Shown: positions 1-11,220, counted from the stretch's first letter. The stretch: 64,000 nt of DNA from Diorhabda sublineata (GCF_026230105.1 NC_079477.1:5151001-5215000), one strand, 5' to 3'. Translations and numbers: made by a program. Notes: generated by a model from the letters alone, not told the origin.

Positions 1-588
1 AGAAACGATTGGGAGGGGAATGAAGGAAGGTTGGATGAGGTGACTTCTCGACTGCTTATGCATCGACAGCGTCGGAGTCGCGGGAAAGAAAATCATTTTT
101 TGATAGTGAAATTCGTTAAAATAAATAACTCAACTATATTGACATTGAATATACTTAAGTTTTTTATGGGGATATCATCTTTGATACTAGTAATACCATA
201 CGTGTCTTAAATCATTTGAATCGTGGATATCTAAGCAGAAACTTCGATCTTCATATCAGTATTTCTTTTCTCGCTATAAACTGATCAAATCAACATTCGA
301 GTTCATTAAACTGAATTTGATAATTATTATTCATAAACTCTTCTGCAGAATAGCATAAAACTAGGTTCATTTCCGTAAAATCAAATTAACCAAAATGGAA
401 ACAAGGTAACGAGTAATTTGCATGCTGAGTTCATGGTCTGAACGAAAAACTAAATAAAGTTAAACAATTACTAGAATTTAACCAAAGAAAAAAAACTATT
501 TAGGTCAAGTTGTTTATATCAATTTAAGGTTTGAGAAAACCTTGAGTGAGGAATAAGACATAATTATTAATTGTGAATATTTTTTATG
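1..588. other. No gene recognised
   Basis: AT-rich sequence without a convincing open frame, RNA gene or repeat edge. Nothing can be assigned before the MITE that follows. Confidence 0.5.
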
Positions 589-1058
589 TAAAGGCCGATT
601 TATAAACTTGACTTTCCGTTTGCCGTTGCCGTTCGAGGGTGACGTTTGACGTTCGTAGCCAATTCTACAACCTATTCATAAACTCGACGTTGTTGCCGTC
701 ATGCTAACCTATTCTTTTTGACGTGTGTACTGCTTTTTGTTTTCGTGATATTCTTAAATTTTTGATTGTAATAAGATATTATGAAAAATAACGAAGCAAA
801 AATTAGCGAAGTCAAAAGACCACCATAAACAAACAGAAAGAGAAATAACCATAAAATTACGCTCTAACTTCATATGTCAAAATCACGTGACAAACGAAAC
901 GGATATAATTGGTTGTTTTTATTGCTACGAACAGCCGACGGAAAAAGATAAAATTCGTTTATAATGTTGAAAGTAACCAACGGCTTTTCAATGTTTTTAT
1001 ATTTGTCACGGCAAACAGCAATGGCAGACGGAGAGTCAAGTTTATGAATCGGCGTTAA
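589..1058. mobile_element. PIF/Harbinger-like MITE with TAA target duplication
   Basis: About 40 bp at 592 (GGCCGATTTATAAACTTGAC...) reappears inverted at the right edge, where the complement reads CGCCGATTCATAAACTTGAC. The repeats are flanked by TAA at 589-591 and 1056-1058. The enclosed 464 bp has no transposase; an open frame at 870-1094 has no recognisable domain. A 3-bp TWA duplication is typical of PIF/Harbinger elements, so this is most simply a non-autonomous member. The superfamily is inferred only from the duplication. Confidence 0.65.
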
Positions 1059-2540
1059 TAACATAATTATACCATAAAAACAAAACGTATCCATTGTTTC
1101 TGGTAGAAAATCTATTTCCGAATATACGAGTAAAGAAACAATTTAATGGGTTTCTAATGATAATTACATTCTAACACAGAAGGTTATTGAAACATAAAAT
1201 CAGTGAAAGTTGCATTCAATGAAGTTATTTGCTTCAAACCGCAATATCAAATTGGTAGACATCTATTAAATTCGATGGATTGTGGAGGAAAATTATCTCG
1301 ATATAATAGTAGCTATATTTTTCTAACTTTCTAGTTATTTTTCATTTGAAGAAATCAGTTCATATAAGTATTGAAAAATTGTTAATAAATTTTCAATTTT
1401 TGTCTATGTTTGAATTGTTTCGATAAATCCATTTCTCATTACAAGTAACAATGCGTCTAATAAAACAATCATCTTTCGGAAGGGCTGTTTCGTTTGAATC
1501 TCGTTAATTCATGTGGTAATATTAAATAACTTTTATAAATTATATCTAATGATTTTTTCTGACGATGTATGGTATCTTTAGATGGTCCGAGTAAGTCCGA
1601 TAATAATCGACGAGAGCTTGTTACTAGGTTAATCTTCTACCGCTTCTTTGTAACCTCAATAACCCACGCAAGTGGACGATCTGAGTGAGAACGATATCCA
1701 AACGTCAAATCTCCACTATTAAAGCAACGCTGTGCCGATCGCTCATTAACTAGGTCTTCAATTTCACATATTTTCCTTGTTGCCACGGATGTTTTAGACT
1801 TTTCTTTCCAATAACCTACTTAACAGTACACGATTTTCATATTTATCACACTTAATATTATTTATTATGATAAAGTATTGTGTCGTCAATAAACAACGAG
1901 CAAATAGAGAAGCAATTGTACTATTCACAGAATTGAAGTCAAATCTTAAACAGTTACATGTTCAAATTGAGGCATTTTACTCCTTTCCTGGTGAATGGAT
2001 TGTCCTTTTCATTTTCTTGTTTCCTCTATGACCAGTATCCAAGACTAAAGAGACTATTTTTACCTACTTCATGAAGGTTTTTGGAATTTACTCTTTAAGA
2101 ATCGATTTTCATATATAAGGGGCTCGGTATGAGAAAAATGTGAGGAGTAAAATCTATTAATGAATGACCTCGTTACGTTTTTGGTGCGCACCCTATGAGG
2201 CGCAACTCTAATTTGTCAGTGTCGACATACTTATATTGCTGTTTTTATTATAAATATCAATAATTAATATTGTTATTGTGAAGTTTTAATTTTTATTATT
2301 GTGTTCCGTTAAATTTAACTGAAAGTATTTTCAAATAACTATGGCAGAAAGAGGTGTAGATGATATTGCCGGAACATCTAACAAACACGTGGTTGCAAGG
2401 TACGTTATAATTCATGTATTATATGTATGAGCATGTGCCATTTGTATTTATTAAATATTTTAATAATTATCGATGTAGTTCATATAAATATATAATTGAA
2501 AACAACACATAAAATTAGATAATCAACCCAATATAAATTA
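1059..2540. other. No gene recognised; lone ATG-plus-donor segment near 2341
   Basis: No domain was recognised. At 2341-2399 there is an ATG-led 59-base reading (MAERGVDDIAGTSN...) ending in AG|GTACGT, which looks like a small first exon. No downstream acceptor joins it in frame to the recombinase reading at 2830, so it is not annotated as a gene. Confidence 0.3.
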
Positions 2541-2695
2541 TCAATATTAATGTCCCGAGTACATGTCAAATTGTCGATAATTTAATTTTCTCGAGTGCGC
2601 GAATGCGCACTCGAGGAAATTATGAAACAATTTGACATGCACGAGAGGGCATTTTGGCAGACTATTTCCTGAGAAAAATTTAATTTAAAATAAAC
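2541..2695 (+). repeat. Block R of the Crypton, first copy
   Basis: This 155-bp block matches 4228-4382 at nearly every base. Its two halves form a long imperfect inverted repeat: ACATGTCAAATTGTC on the left against GACATG...CAATTTGACATG on the right, around the CTCGAGTGCGC-GAAT-GCGCACTCGAG hairpin. Imperfect palindromes of this kind are what tyrosine-recombinase crossover sites look like. A role as the recombination or end site is an inference. Confidence 0.75.
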
Positions 2696-2829
2696 TTAAT
2701 TCTGTGTTTAAAATTTGTTATTCTTTAAATTATACCGTAGTTGACGATCATCATATTGGCATTGACTTGGTATCTACGGTAACTTATTGACAACAGTTTT
2801 GTTCGTGAAAAAAGAAAAAATATTTCAAA

Positions 2830-4055
2830 ATGTGTTTACGTTTTGGGCAGAATTCCACGCAAGTAATAGACGCCGCAGTGGATAAACTAACTCCACTGAA
2901 TACGAAAAAGTCGAGAGATTCTGCGTGGCGACAGTTTCAACAATTTTGTGAAAATACACTTTGAACAAGGAAACTTCTGTCGCACAGCTGGCCGTAATTC
3001 TAAGAGATTTCGCTTTCAACATGAGACGTAGTGATGGGGAAGAATATAAAGAAGGTGTTGTCAAAACACTTTGGAATACAGTAGCGAAAATTTTGCAACA
3101 AAAATGTTATGAAGAGTTTAACATTATTTTCGATCCTTTTAAAGATGTAACGTTTGAATGCGCCAGAACTGCGAGAGACGCAAAAAGGAAGCAGTTGCAA
3201 AAGTGCCCTGAAAAAAGAAAAACAAGTGCATCTAGCTTATCAGGACAAGATATTGATAAAATGTGTGCCATTTGGGACGAGTCGACTCCGGACGGACTTC
3301 AACGCAAGTTCTTTCATATTGCTTCATATGAACTGGCGTGGAGAGGAGGAGAAGCATGTAATTGCCTTTTGAGTTACTTTGAAGAAGAATTTGACAACTA
3401 CGGCAACCCTACAGGATGCATAGCTTATAATCCTATTTTTTCTAAGACAGCGCAAGGAGGGAGTCATAGGTTAATAGAAAAAAGATGGTTAGTCCAAAAC
3501 ACCACCGAGCCTGATAAATGCCCAATAAGGTATTTAATGTAAAGCATGATATCAAACAATCTATCATTATAAGTTTGCAGGCTTTTTAAAATGTTGAAAG
3601 AAAAAAGAGGAAAACATATTACGGTCGATCGTCTTTTCTTAACTGTAAACCCATCATGGATGAAAGAAACATCAAAAGGTTTTTTTAAAAATTGTCCAGT
3701 AGGACGAAATGAAATTTCAAAGTGGACAAGAGATGCAGCGGAAGCTATAGGAATTGACACGAAAAGAATAAAAGTGACAAATCACTCGAACCGTGCTGCG
3801 GCAGTTACTCAGCTTGCCAAGGTTGGGGTTTCAGAAAATCAAATTATGAAGGTTACCGGACACTCAAATCAGGCCTCGATAAAGAGTTACCTCCAAGTAA
3901 ATAGTGAACACCACGAGGAAATTGTACAAAAAATGCGAAATGACAGTAGCGAAGTAACAATAAGAAGTTGTGGAAGCAGCATAGAAACACCATCGTCGGC
4001 CTCCAGTAAAGTTGTATATTCTAATTGCATTTTCAATAATTGTTCCTTTTCTTAA
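2830..4055 (+). pseudogene. Crypton tyrosine recombinase (DUF3504-like), one frameshift
   Basis: It would encode the site-specific recombinase that moves the Crypton. The reading opens at ATG 2830, runs to 2961, then continues only after a -1 shift (the first frame stops at 2962 after ...CENTL; the second continues with NKETSVAQLAVILRDF). A 51-base GT-AG intron at 3530-3580 joins ...DKCPIR to RLFKMLKEKRGK, restoring the family's usual CP-[VI]-R-LF junction. The C-terminal half shows the catalytic pattern: TNHSNRAAAVTQL (HxxR), then TGHSNQASIKSYL with the terminal His and nucleophile Tyr. The catalytic domain looks intact and the stop is at 4053-4055. The frameshift is either a disabling mutation or an undetected intron. 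It resembles host-domesticated DUF3504/KCTD1/ZMYM-type Crypton derivatives but sits within mobile-element end blocks. Confidence 0.75.
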
Positions 4056-4226
4056 AATATAAAATTAAAACCAAATGATGTTTATTAATCCTAGACGAAA
4101 ATTTGGCACTAGTGCAAATTATCGATAATTTGCACTAGTGCAGTATTATCGCTGAAATTTGATCGTTGCTAGGTAAACATAAAATATTACAGCTTTTTGG
4201 TTGGCTTCAATTTTTCGAAGGAAATA
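4034..4226 (+). repeat. Block T of the Crypton, first copy
   Basis: This 193-bp block recurs at 4382-4574 with only a few differences. It overlaps the last codons of the recombinase and contains a perfect 36-bp palindrome at 4106-4141. It ends ...TTTTTCGAAGGAAATA and is followed after one base by the second block R. Confidence 0.75.
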
Positions 4227-4227
4227 T

Positions 4228-4574
4228 TCAATATTAATGTCCCGAGTGCATGTGAAATTGTCGATAATTTAATTTTCTCGAGCGCGCGACTGCGCACGAG
4301 AGGAAATTATGAGACAATTTGACATGCACGAGAGGGCATTTTGGCAGACTATTTCCTGAGAAAAATTTAATTTAAAATAAACAATAATTGTTCCTTTTCT
4401 TAAAATATAAAATTAAAACCAAATGATGTTTATTAATCCTAGACGAAAATTTGGCACTAGTGCAAATTATCGATAATTTGCACTAGTGCAGTATTATCGC
4501 TGAAATTTGATCGTTGCTAGGTAAACATAAAATATTACAGCTTTTTGGTTGGCTTAAATTTTTCGAAAGAAATA
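4228..4574 (+). mobile_element. Internally deleted Crypton copy in tandem
   Basis: Block R (4228-4382) is fused straight to block T (4382-4574), with all coding sequence missing. The deletion junction falls at a short overlap, where ...AAAATAAAC meets CAATAATTG. The copy is head-to-tail with the full element, one base from its end. It retains both the R palindrome and a perfect 36-bp T palindrome (4454-4489), so it keeps all likely end sites while lacking a recombinase. That is the structure expected of a non-autonomous derivative mobilised in trans. Confidence 0.7.
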
Positions 4575-6065
4575 GTCGAGATTATTGACTATTGTAAAAA
4601 GTTTAATGTAAAATATTTCGTCGATTAGTTATAATAAATGTATATGAAATGAATAAATTGAATAATTATATATTTATATATGTATATTATTTTCATTAAT
4701 TAACAAATTTACCCTTTTATACGGTATCAATCTTTTTTAAGTTAAATAAACTCTTTTTGCGTCTGATTATACTATCGCACTTAAGGAGTAAACTCCAGTC
4801 GTGCGTCGGAGCTGACACACACAATTTTTTAGGCACATGTCAGCTTCAGAATATTAGAATGAATTGATAGTATTTCCAGTAAGGTTCTCAACAGGCACCT
4901 AATGCTTGTTTTTGTGATAGTTTTTGAATTATCTGAATTGCTTTTATTGTTATTTAGTTATTGTATTTGTTATCCTAGTCTTCTTATTTAGTACAGTATT
5001 ATAGTTATTTTCTAAGCCTATTTTTTTCTAAAATTTCAGCGTCAACTTCCCTGTAATTTCTTTAGAAAATTTGACCATTATATTCCGTTCAACCTTCTTA
5101 TTTAGCCCCATGGCTCTTTTCGATGCTTATTTTATTAAAAATTTATGAACCATTTTTATACCATTTAAAAGTATTTCTTCCCAATGTTTGGGTGGTGTAT
5201 TTATTTTCTCACTCAATTAGCGACGTGGTAAAGTTTTTTCACTACTTATTTTCTCAATAATTTTGTAAAGAGAAGTTGAGATTTACTGGACTAGGGAGAA
5301 GTATGCTCCATTATTTTCAATACTTGCACCTTTCCTGGTTATGATGAGAATGTACTAAATAAATCTAGAGTGTAAGATTCATAACTTCAGTAATCATCAC
5401 ACAGTCAAACCTTCGAACTTACATCAAGCTATTCTGATTCCCTTTAACATGTCAGACTTTTGCATCATACTTGATTATTGTCACCAGAAATAGTAAAGGT
5501 ATCAGTGCCCATATCTCCATTTAGAAACAGGGATTGTTTCCACAGTTTACTTTTCGTCAAACTGTACGCGGCTTTAAGTCATTCGGGTATTTTATTTAGC
5601 CACCATTTCTCTCGAACAAGCTTTTCATAATAAATCAAATACTGTTAAGAGATAAATTAAAGATTTTCAAAGTATTAACGTGACGAGAAGTTATAAAAAA
5701 AACTCTAGACATCAAAGTATTTATATTACTATAAAATATAAAAGTTTATTGAAATCAAACAGTAACATCATTTGATGTTTTGTTTATATATAATCTCTTT
5801 TAGTTATTTCAAATATGCGTTGGCGTTTTATTTGCATTACGTAGTGTTAACGGTACGTGCAAGTATGACCTCATCATAAAAGACGCTGACGTACCTATTA
5901 CTTTCTATTTAAAGCTTCCTACACTGGAATACATAAATTGTTAAACATTTTATAACAAATATACACCGCGGTTATAATTGATTATTAAAGAAAGAAATAG
6001 TTGCTAGTTTTTTTAACTAACTAAAATAATTATCACACTACTCCACTACCATGAATTTGCTATTA
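4575..6065. other. No gene recognised
   Basis: AT-rich, with no open frame above background and no repeat edge that could be supported. Confidence 0.5.
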
Positions 6066-8305
6066 AATTATTGGGTAATTATACACTTTCACGGTCACCT
6101 GGTTTTTTGGCTCTAGAAAATCGAAAAATGGATGGATTTTAATGATTTTGATCTCAAAATGTTCCATTTTACGGCGATTTATAAAAAAATTAGTAGAAAT
6201 AGCTGGGATGAAAATTTCTCATAGTTTTACTGTTTTAAATCGTAAAAAAAACGGTTTTGCAAAATAATCCTTTACAAAAAATTATGGTAATTATTCACAT
6301 TGACTCTAGAAAATCGAAAAATGGATGGATTTTAATGATCTTGGTCTCAAAATGTTCCATTTTACGGCGGATTTATAAAAAAATTAGTAGAAATAGCTGG
6401 AATTAAAATTTCTCATAGTTTTACTGTTTTAAATCGTAAAAAAAACGGTTTTGAAAAATAATCCTTTACAAAAAATTATGGTAATTGTTCACATTGGCTC
6501 TAGAAAATCGAAAAATGGATGGATTTTAATGATCTTGGTCTCAAAATGTTCCATTTTACGGCGGATTCATAAAAAAATTAGTAGAAATAGCTGGAATGAA
6601 AATTTCTCATAGTTTTACTGTTTTAAATCGTAAAAAAAACGGTTTTGCAAAATAATCCTTTACAAAAAATTATGGTAATTATTCACATTGACTCTAGAAA
6701 ATCGAAAAATGGATGGATTTTAATGATCTTGGTCTCAAAATGTTCCATTTTACGGCGGATTTATAAAAAAATTAGTAGAAATAGCTGGAATTAAAATTTC
6801 TCATAGTTTTACTGTTTTAAATCGTAAAAAAAACGGTTTTGCAAAATAATCCTTTACAAAAAATTATGGTAATTGTTCACATTGGCTCTAGAAAATCGAA
6901 AAATGGATGGATTTTAATGATCTTGGTCTCAAAATGTTCCATTTTACGGCGGATTCATAAAAAAATTAGTAGAAATAGCTGGAATGAAAATTTCTCATAG
7001 TTTTACTGTTTTAAATCGTAAAAAAAACGGTTTTGCAAAATAATCCTTTACAAAAAATTATGGTAATTATTCACATTGGCTCTAGAAAATCGAAAAATGG
7101 ATGGATTTTAATGATCTTGGTCTCAAAATGTTCCATTTTACGGCGGATTTATAAAAAAATTAGTAGAAATAGCTGGAATTAAAATTTCTCATAGTTTTAC
7201 TGTTTTAAATCGTAAAAAAAAACGGTTTTGCAAAATAATCCTTTACAAAAAATTATGGTAATTGTTCACATTGGCTCTAGAAAATCGAAAAATGGATGGA
7301 TTTTAATGATCTTGGTCTCAAAATGTTCCATTTTACGGCGGATTTATAAAAAAATTAGTAGAAATAGCTGGAATGAAAATTTCTCATAGTTTTACTGTTT
7401 TAAATCGTAAAAAAAACGGTTTTGCAAAATAATCCTTTACAAAAAATTATGGTAATTATTCACATTGGCTCTAGAAAATCGAAAAATGGATGGATTTTAA
7501 TGATCTTGGTCTCAAAATGTTCCATTTTACGGCGGATTTATAAAAAAATTAGTAGAAATAGCTGGGATGAAAATTTCTCATAGTTTTACTGTTTTAAATC
7601 GTAAAAAAAACGGTTTTGCAAAATAATCCTTTACAAAAAATTATGGTAATTATTCACATTGGCTCTAGAAAATCGAAAAATGGATGGATTTTAATGATCT
7701 TGGTCTCAAAATGTTCCATTTTACGGCGGATTTATAAAAAAAATTAGTAGAAATAGCTGGGATGAAAATTTCTCATAGTTTTACTGTTTTAAATCGTAAA
7801 AAAAACGGTTTTGCAAAATAATTCTTTACCAAAAATTATGGTAATTATTCACATTGGCTCTAGAAAATCGAAAAATGGATGGATTTTAATGATCTTGGTC
7901 TCAAAATGTTCCATTTTACGGCGGATTATATAGAATATAGTACGAAAATATTCACGAAAATTGATTGTTTTTCATCGATTTCATTTTAAGCTATAAAAAC
8001 TGAAAAAATCATTCTTTTTGGTTTTTTTTAAATTGTTTATTAATTTATGTAGAATACAAAAAAAATATAAGAACTTTATCTGATAATGAGATAATTTTTT
8101 GTAAAAGATTATTTTGCAAAACCGTTTTTTTACGATACAGTAAAACTATGAGAAATTTTCATTCCAGCTATTTCTACTAATTTTTTTTATAAATCCGCCG
8201 TAAAATGGAACATTTTGAGACCAAGATCATTAAAATCCATCCATTTTTCGATTTTCTAGAGCCAAAAAACCAGGTGACCGTGAAAGTGTATAATTACCAA
8301 TTATT
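6066..8305. mobile_element. Non-autonomous TIR element carrying a satellite array
   Basis: The terminal inverted repeats begin GGTAATTATACACTTTCACG (left from about 6073; right complement ending at 8298) and continue inward for about 200 bp, because the last array unit (about 8090-8270) is inverted relative to the others. A 7-bp direct repeat AATTATT flanks the element at 6066-6072 and 8299-8305, as expected for target duplication. Inside are the tandem array and a unique AT-rich segment (7926-8090). No transposase frame is present. A diverged relative without the array lies at 26195-26937. The superfamily is unknown. Confidence 0.8.
6111..7930 (+). repeat. Tandem array of ~194-bp units, with dimeric higher-order pattern
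   Basis: The unit landmark CTCTAGAAAATCGAAAAATG starts at 6111, 6304, 6498, 6692, 6886, 7080, 7275, 7469, 7663 and 7858, a spacing of 193-195 bases. That gives nine full units and one partial unit. Diagnostic positions alternate: units starting 6304, 6692 and 7080 carry GGAATTAAAAT, while those starting 6498, 6886 and 7275 carry GGAATGAAAAT, two of them also with GATTCATAAA. This gives a ~388-bp dimer. The first unit and the last two full units instead share GGGATGAAAAT. The pattern implies amplification by dimers inside the element. Confidence 0.95.
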
Positions 8306-9288
8306 CTATTATTATGCACAGAATTAAAGTAATAATTGGCAAGCAGTTATGCCAATAATTATTGTGTTTTTACCATATATGTAATACTTTTATATGGACT
8401 GTTTAAACGGGAAGTAATGTCCCACTGTTAAGGTGCCGACAATATACTATTTCCTCACTCGTTCCAGATACTTCGTACAAGTTGCTTATGCTTGAGAATG
8501 CGCAGAACCGAGCTGAAACCTCGGAGGATAGAGAAAGCGTTATCATTCTGTTTTCCTTAGTCGAAACATATATGGTTTTTACCACTTTTTGGAATTAATT
8601 TATGGCCGTGGCTTCATAGTATTGATGTGTGTTTAAAAACACTTATTCATTCATAAATATAACAGTGGTCCTAAATAGGGGTCACAGTCTTACAAAGCCG
8701 AGATATTTTTTTAAATTTAATACACTTTATCAGATATTTTATGAACATTGAGTATTATAGCTCGGGTGTTTCTTGCTTGGGAGATAATTATTAAAATGTT
8801 TAATGTATTAAAGTTAAAAATTAAAAAATTATTGAGAAAATATGATCAATTTTTTTGTGGATGTCACAAAATTAACAGTAGAAATAGAAGGTACAAAATC
8901 AGTCTGTTGTAACCGTACGAGAAGCCAAAACCAAGCAAAAACGAGTTCACATATTGCTGATAAAGACGAAATGAAGAATTTGGAAGCTATAAAAGATTAT
9001 ATTTCTTTGCACAAATGATTTTCAGCTTACCAACAAGGCCGCTATACTGTTCCACCTGTTGCATTAATAACTCCCAAAATTACAATAATCATTGTTTACG
9101 TCGGCAACCATTTTAGCAGACATGAAAAAATTTCCAAAGTATTAGCAGGCGTCTCATTTTTATCTCGCTTATCTTTACAGAAACTCGAGGGGCAATGAAT
9201 CATGGTAAAACTTTTGCTGCAGGAAATTGGCAAACATCGGGAAAAATAATCCATTATGTAGAATGTATTGAATAGTTATTTATACAAC
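8306..9288. other. No gene recognised
   Basis: Small broken readings only (for example around 8870-9010). No family could be named. Confidence 0.45.
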
Positions 9289-9402
9289 AAGTGCAAAAAG
9301 TAAGTGTTTATTGCACGCGACGTGAATTTGTCTAAACGAGTCCATTATCCCGAGTTTGACAACACGTCGAGTGTAATAACCACTTTTTACACGAGTTGCA
9401 TA
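9289..9402. repeat. Imperfect ~110-bp palindrome next to the second Crypton
   Basis: The left half (CAAGTGCAAAAAGTAAGTG... ...GCGACGTGAATTTGTC) and the complement of the right half (CAACTCGTGTAAAAAGTGG... ...CGACGTGTTGTCAAAC) align over about 50 bases each. The segment lies 3' of the minus-strand recombinase relic. Its design matches the palindromic block R of the first Crypton, so it is a candidate end or recombination site. Confidence 0.6.
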
Positions 9403-9552
9403 CAATATTTTTTCTATGTTCATGAAACAAAAAATGTTTTATTTATCTGTGGAAAAATAAAAAGCGTAATTTGATAGCAAAATATTCAATAATTAATTAA
9501 CACTGTAACGGTGTAATATTGAGAAAGTTAGGAACTAGTAATTAGGAATAAT

Positions 9553-10497
9553 TTAACTATCATTATTTGTACCAATAATATTAAAAGTAAATGTACAATT
9601 TTTGCAATTTTCAATTTCAATATTTCTCAGTGAATTATTTTTTAATTCTATTTCTTGATTTGTGACTTCTCTAAATGTACTAGTACTTGGTATCTGTACA
9701 TTTTCATTTTCTACAGCTGGAAATATTTGTTTTGCAATATTGAGTTTATTTGCACGTGATTGCTCAACGTATATTTCCGCTATTGTCGATGATTTCCATC
9801 CGCTATTCTCCAAATTCAGAAATTTTGCAATTTCGTGTATGTACGATATATATCGATCAAATTCAATCCTTCTTCAACCTCACATTTAATGACAGAACTT
9901 CGTTCTTTGTCAGTTTTTGAACGTGGTACTTTCACAATTAATATTGAACCTACTTCTTCTATGTCTTCAATACTCAATTTTTGGAGCTCATCTCTACGAC
10001 ATGCCCCTGCGATGCCAATTATTAGTAATTTTCGAATGTCATACAAAAGCTAAACAATAATTACTGGCTATCATATACTAGGAATTCGGAGCTTCTTTTA
10101 GAAATTTATAAATGTGTCCTCTATTAAATACTTTTTTGACCGAAATCTGTTTCTGCTTCGTAAATGCCATTAGTTTTTTATAATTTTTAATATTAAAATC
10201 TTCTTTTATAGAAAGGCAAACTCTCACCATTGAGTACTTAGACCAAAGTGATGAGGGTTCAATATCTTTCAATCTTTTCGAAAAATATGCAAGATTTTTT
10301 GTAAGATTTACAACTTTTTAATCGAAGCACCATTGTTTAAAACGATTATCACGAATTTCATATGGTTTTCTTTTCTTACTAGGTAATAAGTTTAATGACG
10401 CTGTTATTTCACTAACTTCTGGTGGGGTCCCAACAAATTCTTCTTCTTCACTATCATCTATTTTTTCAATAATAATACCCATTTTTAACCTTTGTTT
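9553..10497 (-). pseudogene. Second Crypton-type tyrosine recombinase, decayed
   Basis: Read on the minus strand, pieces follow the order of a Crypton-like recombinase: an acidic N-terminal part (MGIIIEKIDDSEEEE, from about 10480), ...LPSKKRKPYEIRDNRFKQW, then LWSKYSMVRVCLSIKEDF (10078-10272). Next come IIGIAGACRRDELQKLSI with PRSKTDKERS (9816-10046), and GWKSSTIAEIYVEQSRANK (9553-9813). The RRDEL arginine and the terminal Tyr of the EIYVEQS stretch remain. The segment that should hold the HxxR motif between the last two blocks is missing, so the enzyme would be inactive. Stops and frame changes near 10075 and 9815 confirm decay. It differs clearly in sequence from the Crypton at 2.8-4.0 kb. 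Confidence 0.65.
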
Positions 10498-11220
10498 AAA
10501 GGCTTCTTGACACTTTGTTATTTTTAAATTGGTGTAAACCCGTCACAAAATATTTAATAAAATCTGACGTAAGGAATTTTTTTAATTTACTTATGGAAGC
10601 TTTCTTAGGGGCAGCCATCATGCGTCCAATATTAATCTATGAAATACGTTGAATTGCATACAATTTCTTGCACGTTGTCTTGCACTATGTCAAGCTGCCT
10701 TAATTGTCAAAATTACTTTTTGACTGACACTTCGAGAACTGCAGAGTATGTTTGAGGCATTTGCGTTTGTGTTTATAAGTTGTAATCATATGGCATTTCA
10801 GAAATAAAATGCATTTTCACAAAAGTGTAAATATTTCGCTCATTTGAATTTTTGTTTTTGTCTTGATCACAAACCTCTGTACTATAATGAGTGCAATAAA
10901 TATTTATTGCACAACCTAGTGCAATAAACATGTACTTATTCCAGTAAATATAGTTCAATAAAGTTGTGTTTATTACATGAACGTAGAAAAATACAATAAT
11001 GTACTGGTATGAAATAAAATCTATCATTAATCATTTTTCCACAAAATACGGCTGAAAAATTTTTACTGAACTAACAAACCAAAGGATGTAAATAACTTTT
11101 TGCAAGTCTTAGTCCTCGAATAATAATTTTTAAATGCGATCGTGTGTGATTCCTTTTTGTGGACTATTTTTTAGATTAATCTAATTACGTGCAGACCAGC
11201 GTCACCACTTTACTAGGTTA
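10498..11220. other. Non-coding flank with a perfect 22-bp palindrome
   Basis: No gene was recognised. GTGCAATAAAT/ATTTATTGCAC at 10891-10912 is a perfect palindrome, followed by another GTGCAATAAA. It lies on the 5' side of the minus-strand Crypton relic and may mark its other end. Confidence 0.4.

Larger units (their letters stand above)
2541..4226 (+). mobile_element. Crypton-type tyrosine-recombinase element (long copy)
   Basis: This DNA transposon is defined by its recombinase reading (2830-4055) and by two end blocks. Block R (2541-2695, 155 bp) lies upstream of the coding region and contains a large imperfect palindrome with CTCGAGTGCGC/GCGCACTCGAG at its core. Block T (4034-4226, 193 bp) begins inside the 3' coding end and contains a perfect 36-bp palindrome at 4106-4141 (each half starts GCACTAGTGCAAATTATC). 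Both blocks recur immediately downstream as a short second copy, and that recurrence sets the ends given here. Cryptons lack classic TIRs and integrate as circles by tyrosine recombination; no TIR is seen at these ends. The outer limits are inferred. Confidence 0.65.

Noticed and set aside
870..1094. 74-codon minus-strand frame
   Set aside because: Runs through the right arm of the MITE and has no recognisable domain.
2341..2400. ATG-led 59-base segment with GTACGT donor as first exon of the Crypton recombinase
   Set aside because: The best acceptor (TTTTGGGCAG at 2850) gives a stop within four codons in the implied frame, and the segment lies outside the R...T repeat unit.
6111..7930. Array considered as CRISPR-like or as a tandem gene array
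   Set aside because: Contiguous 194-bp units with no spacers and no open frames; it is a satellite inside a transposon.
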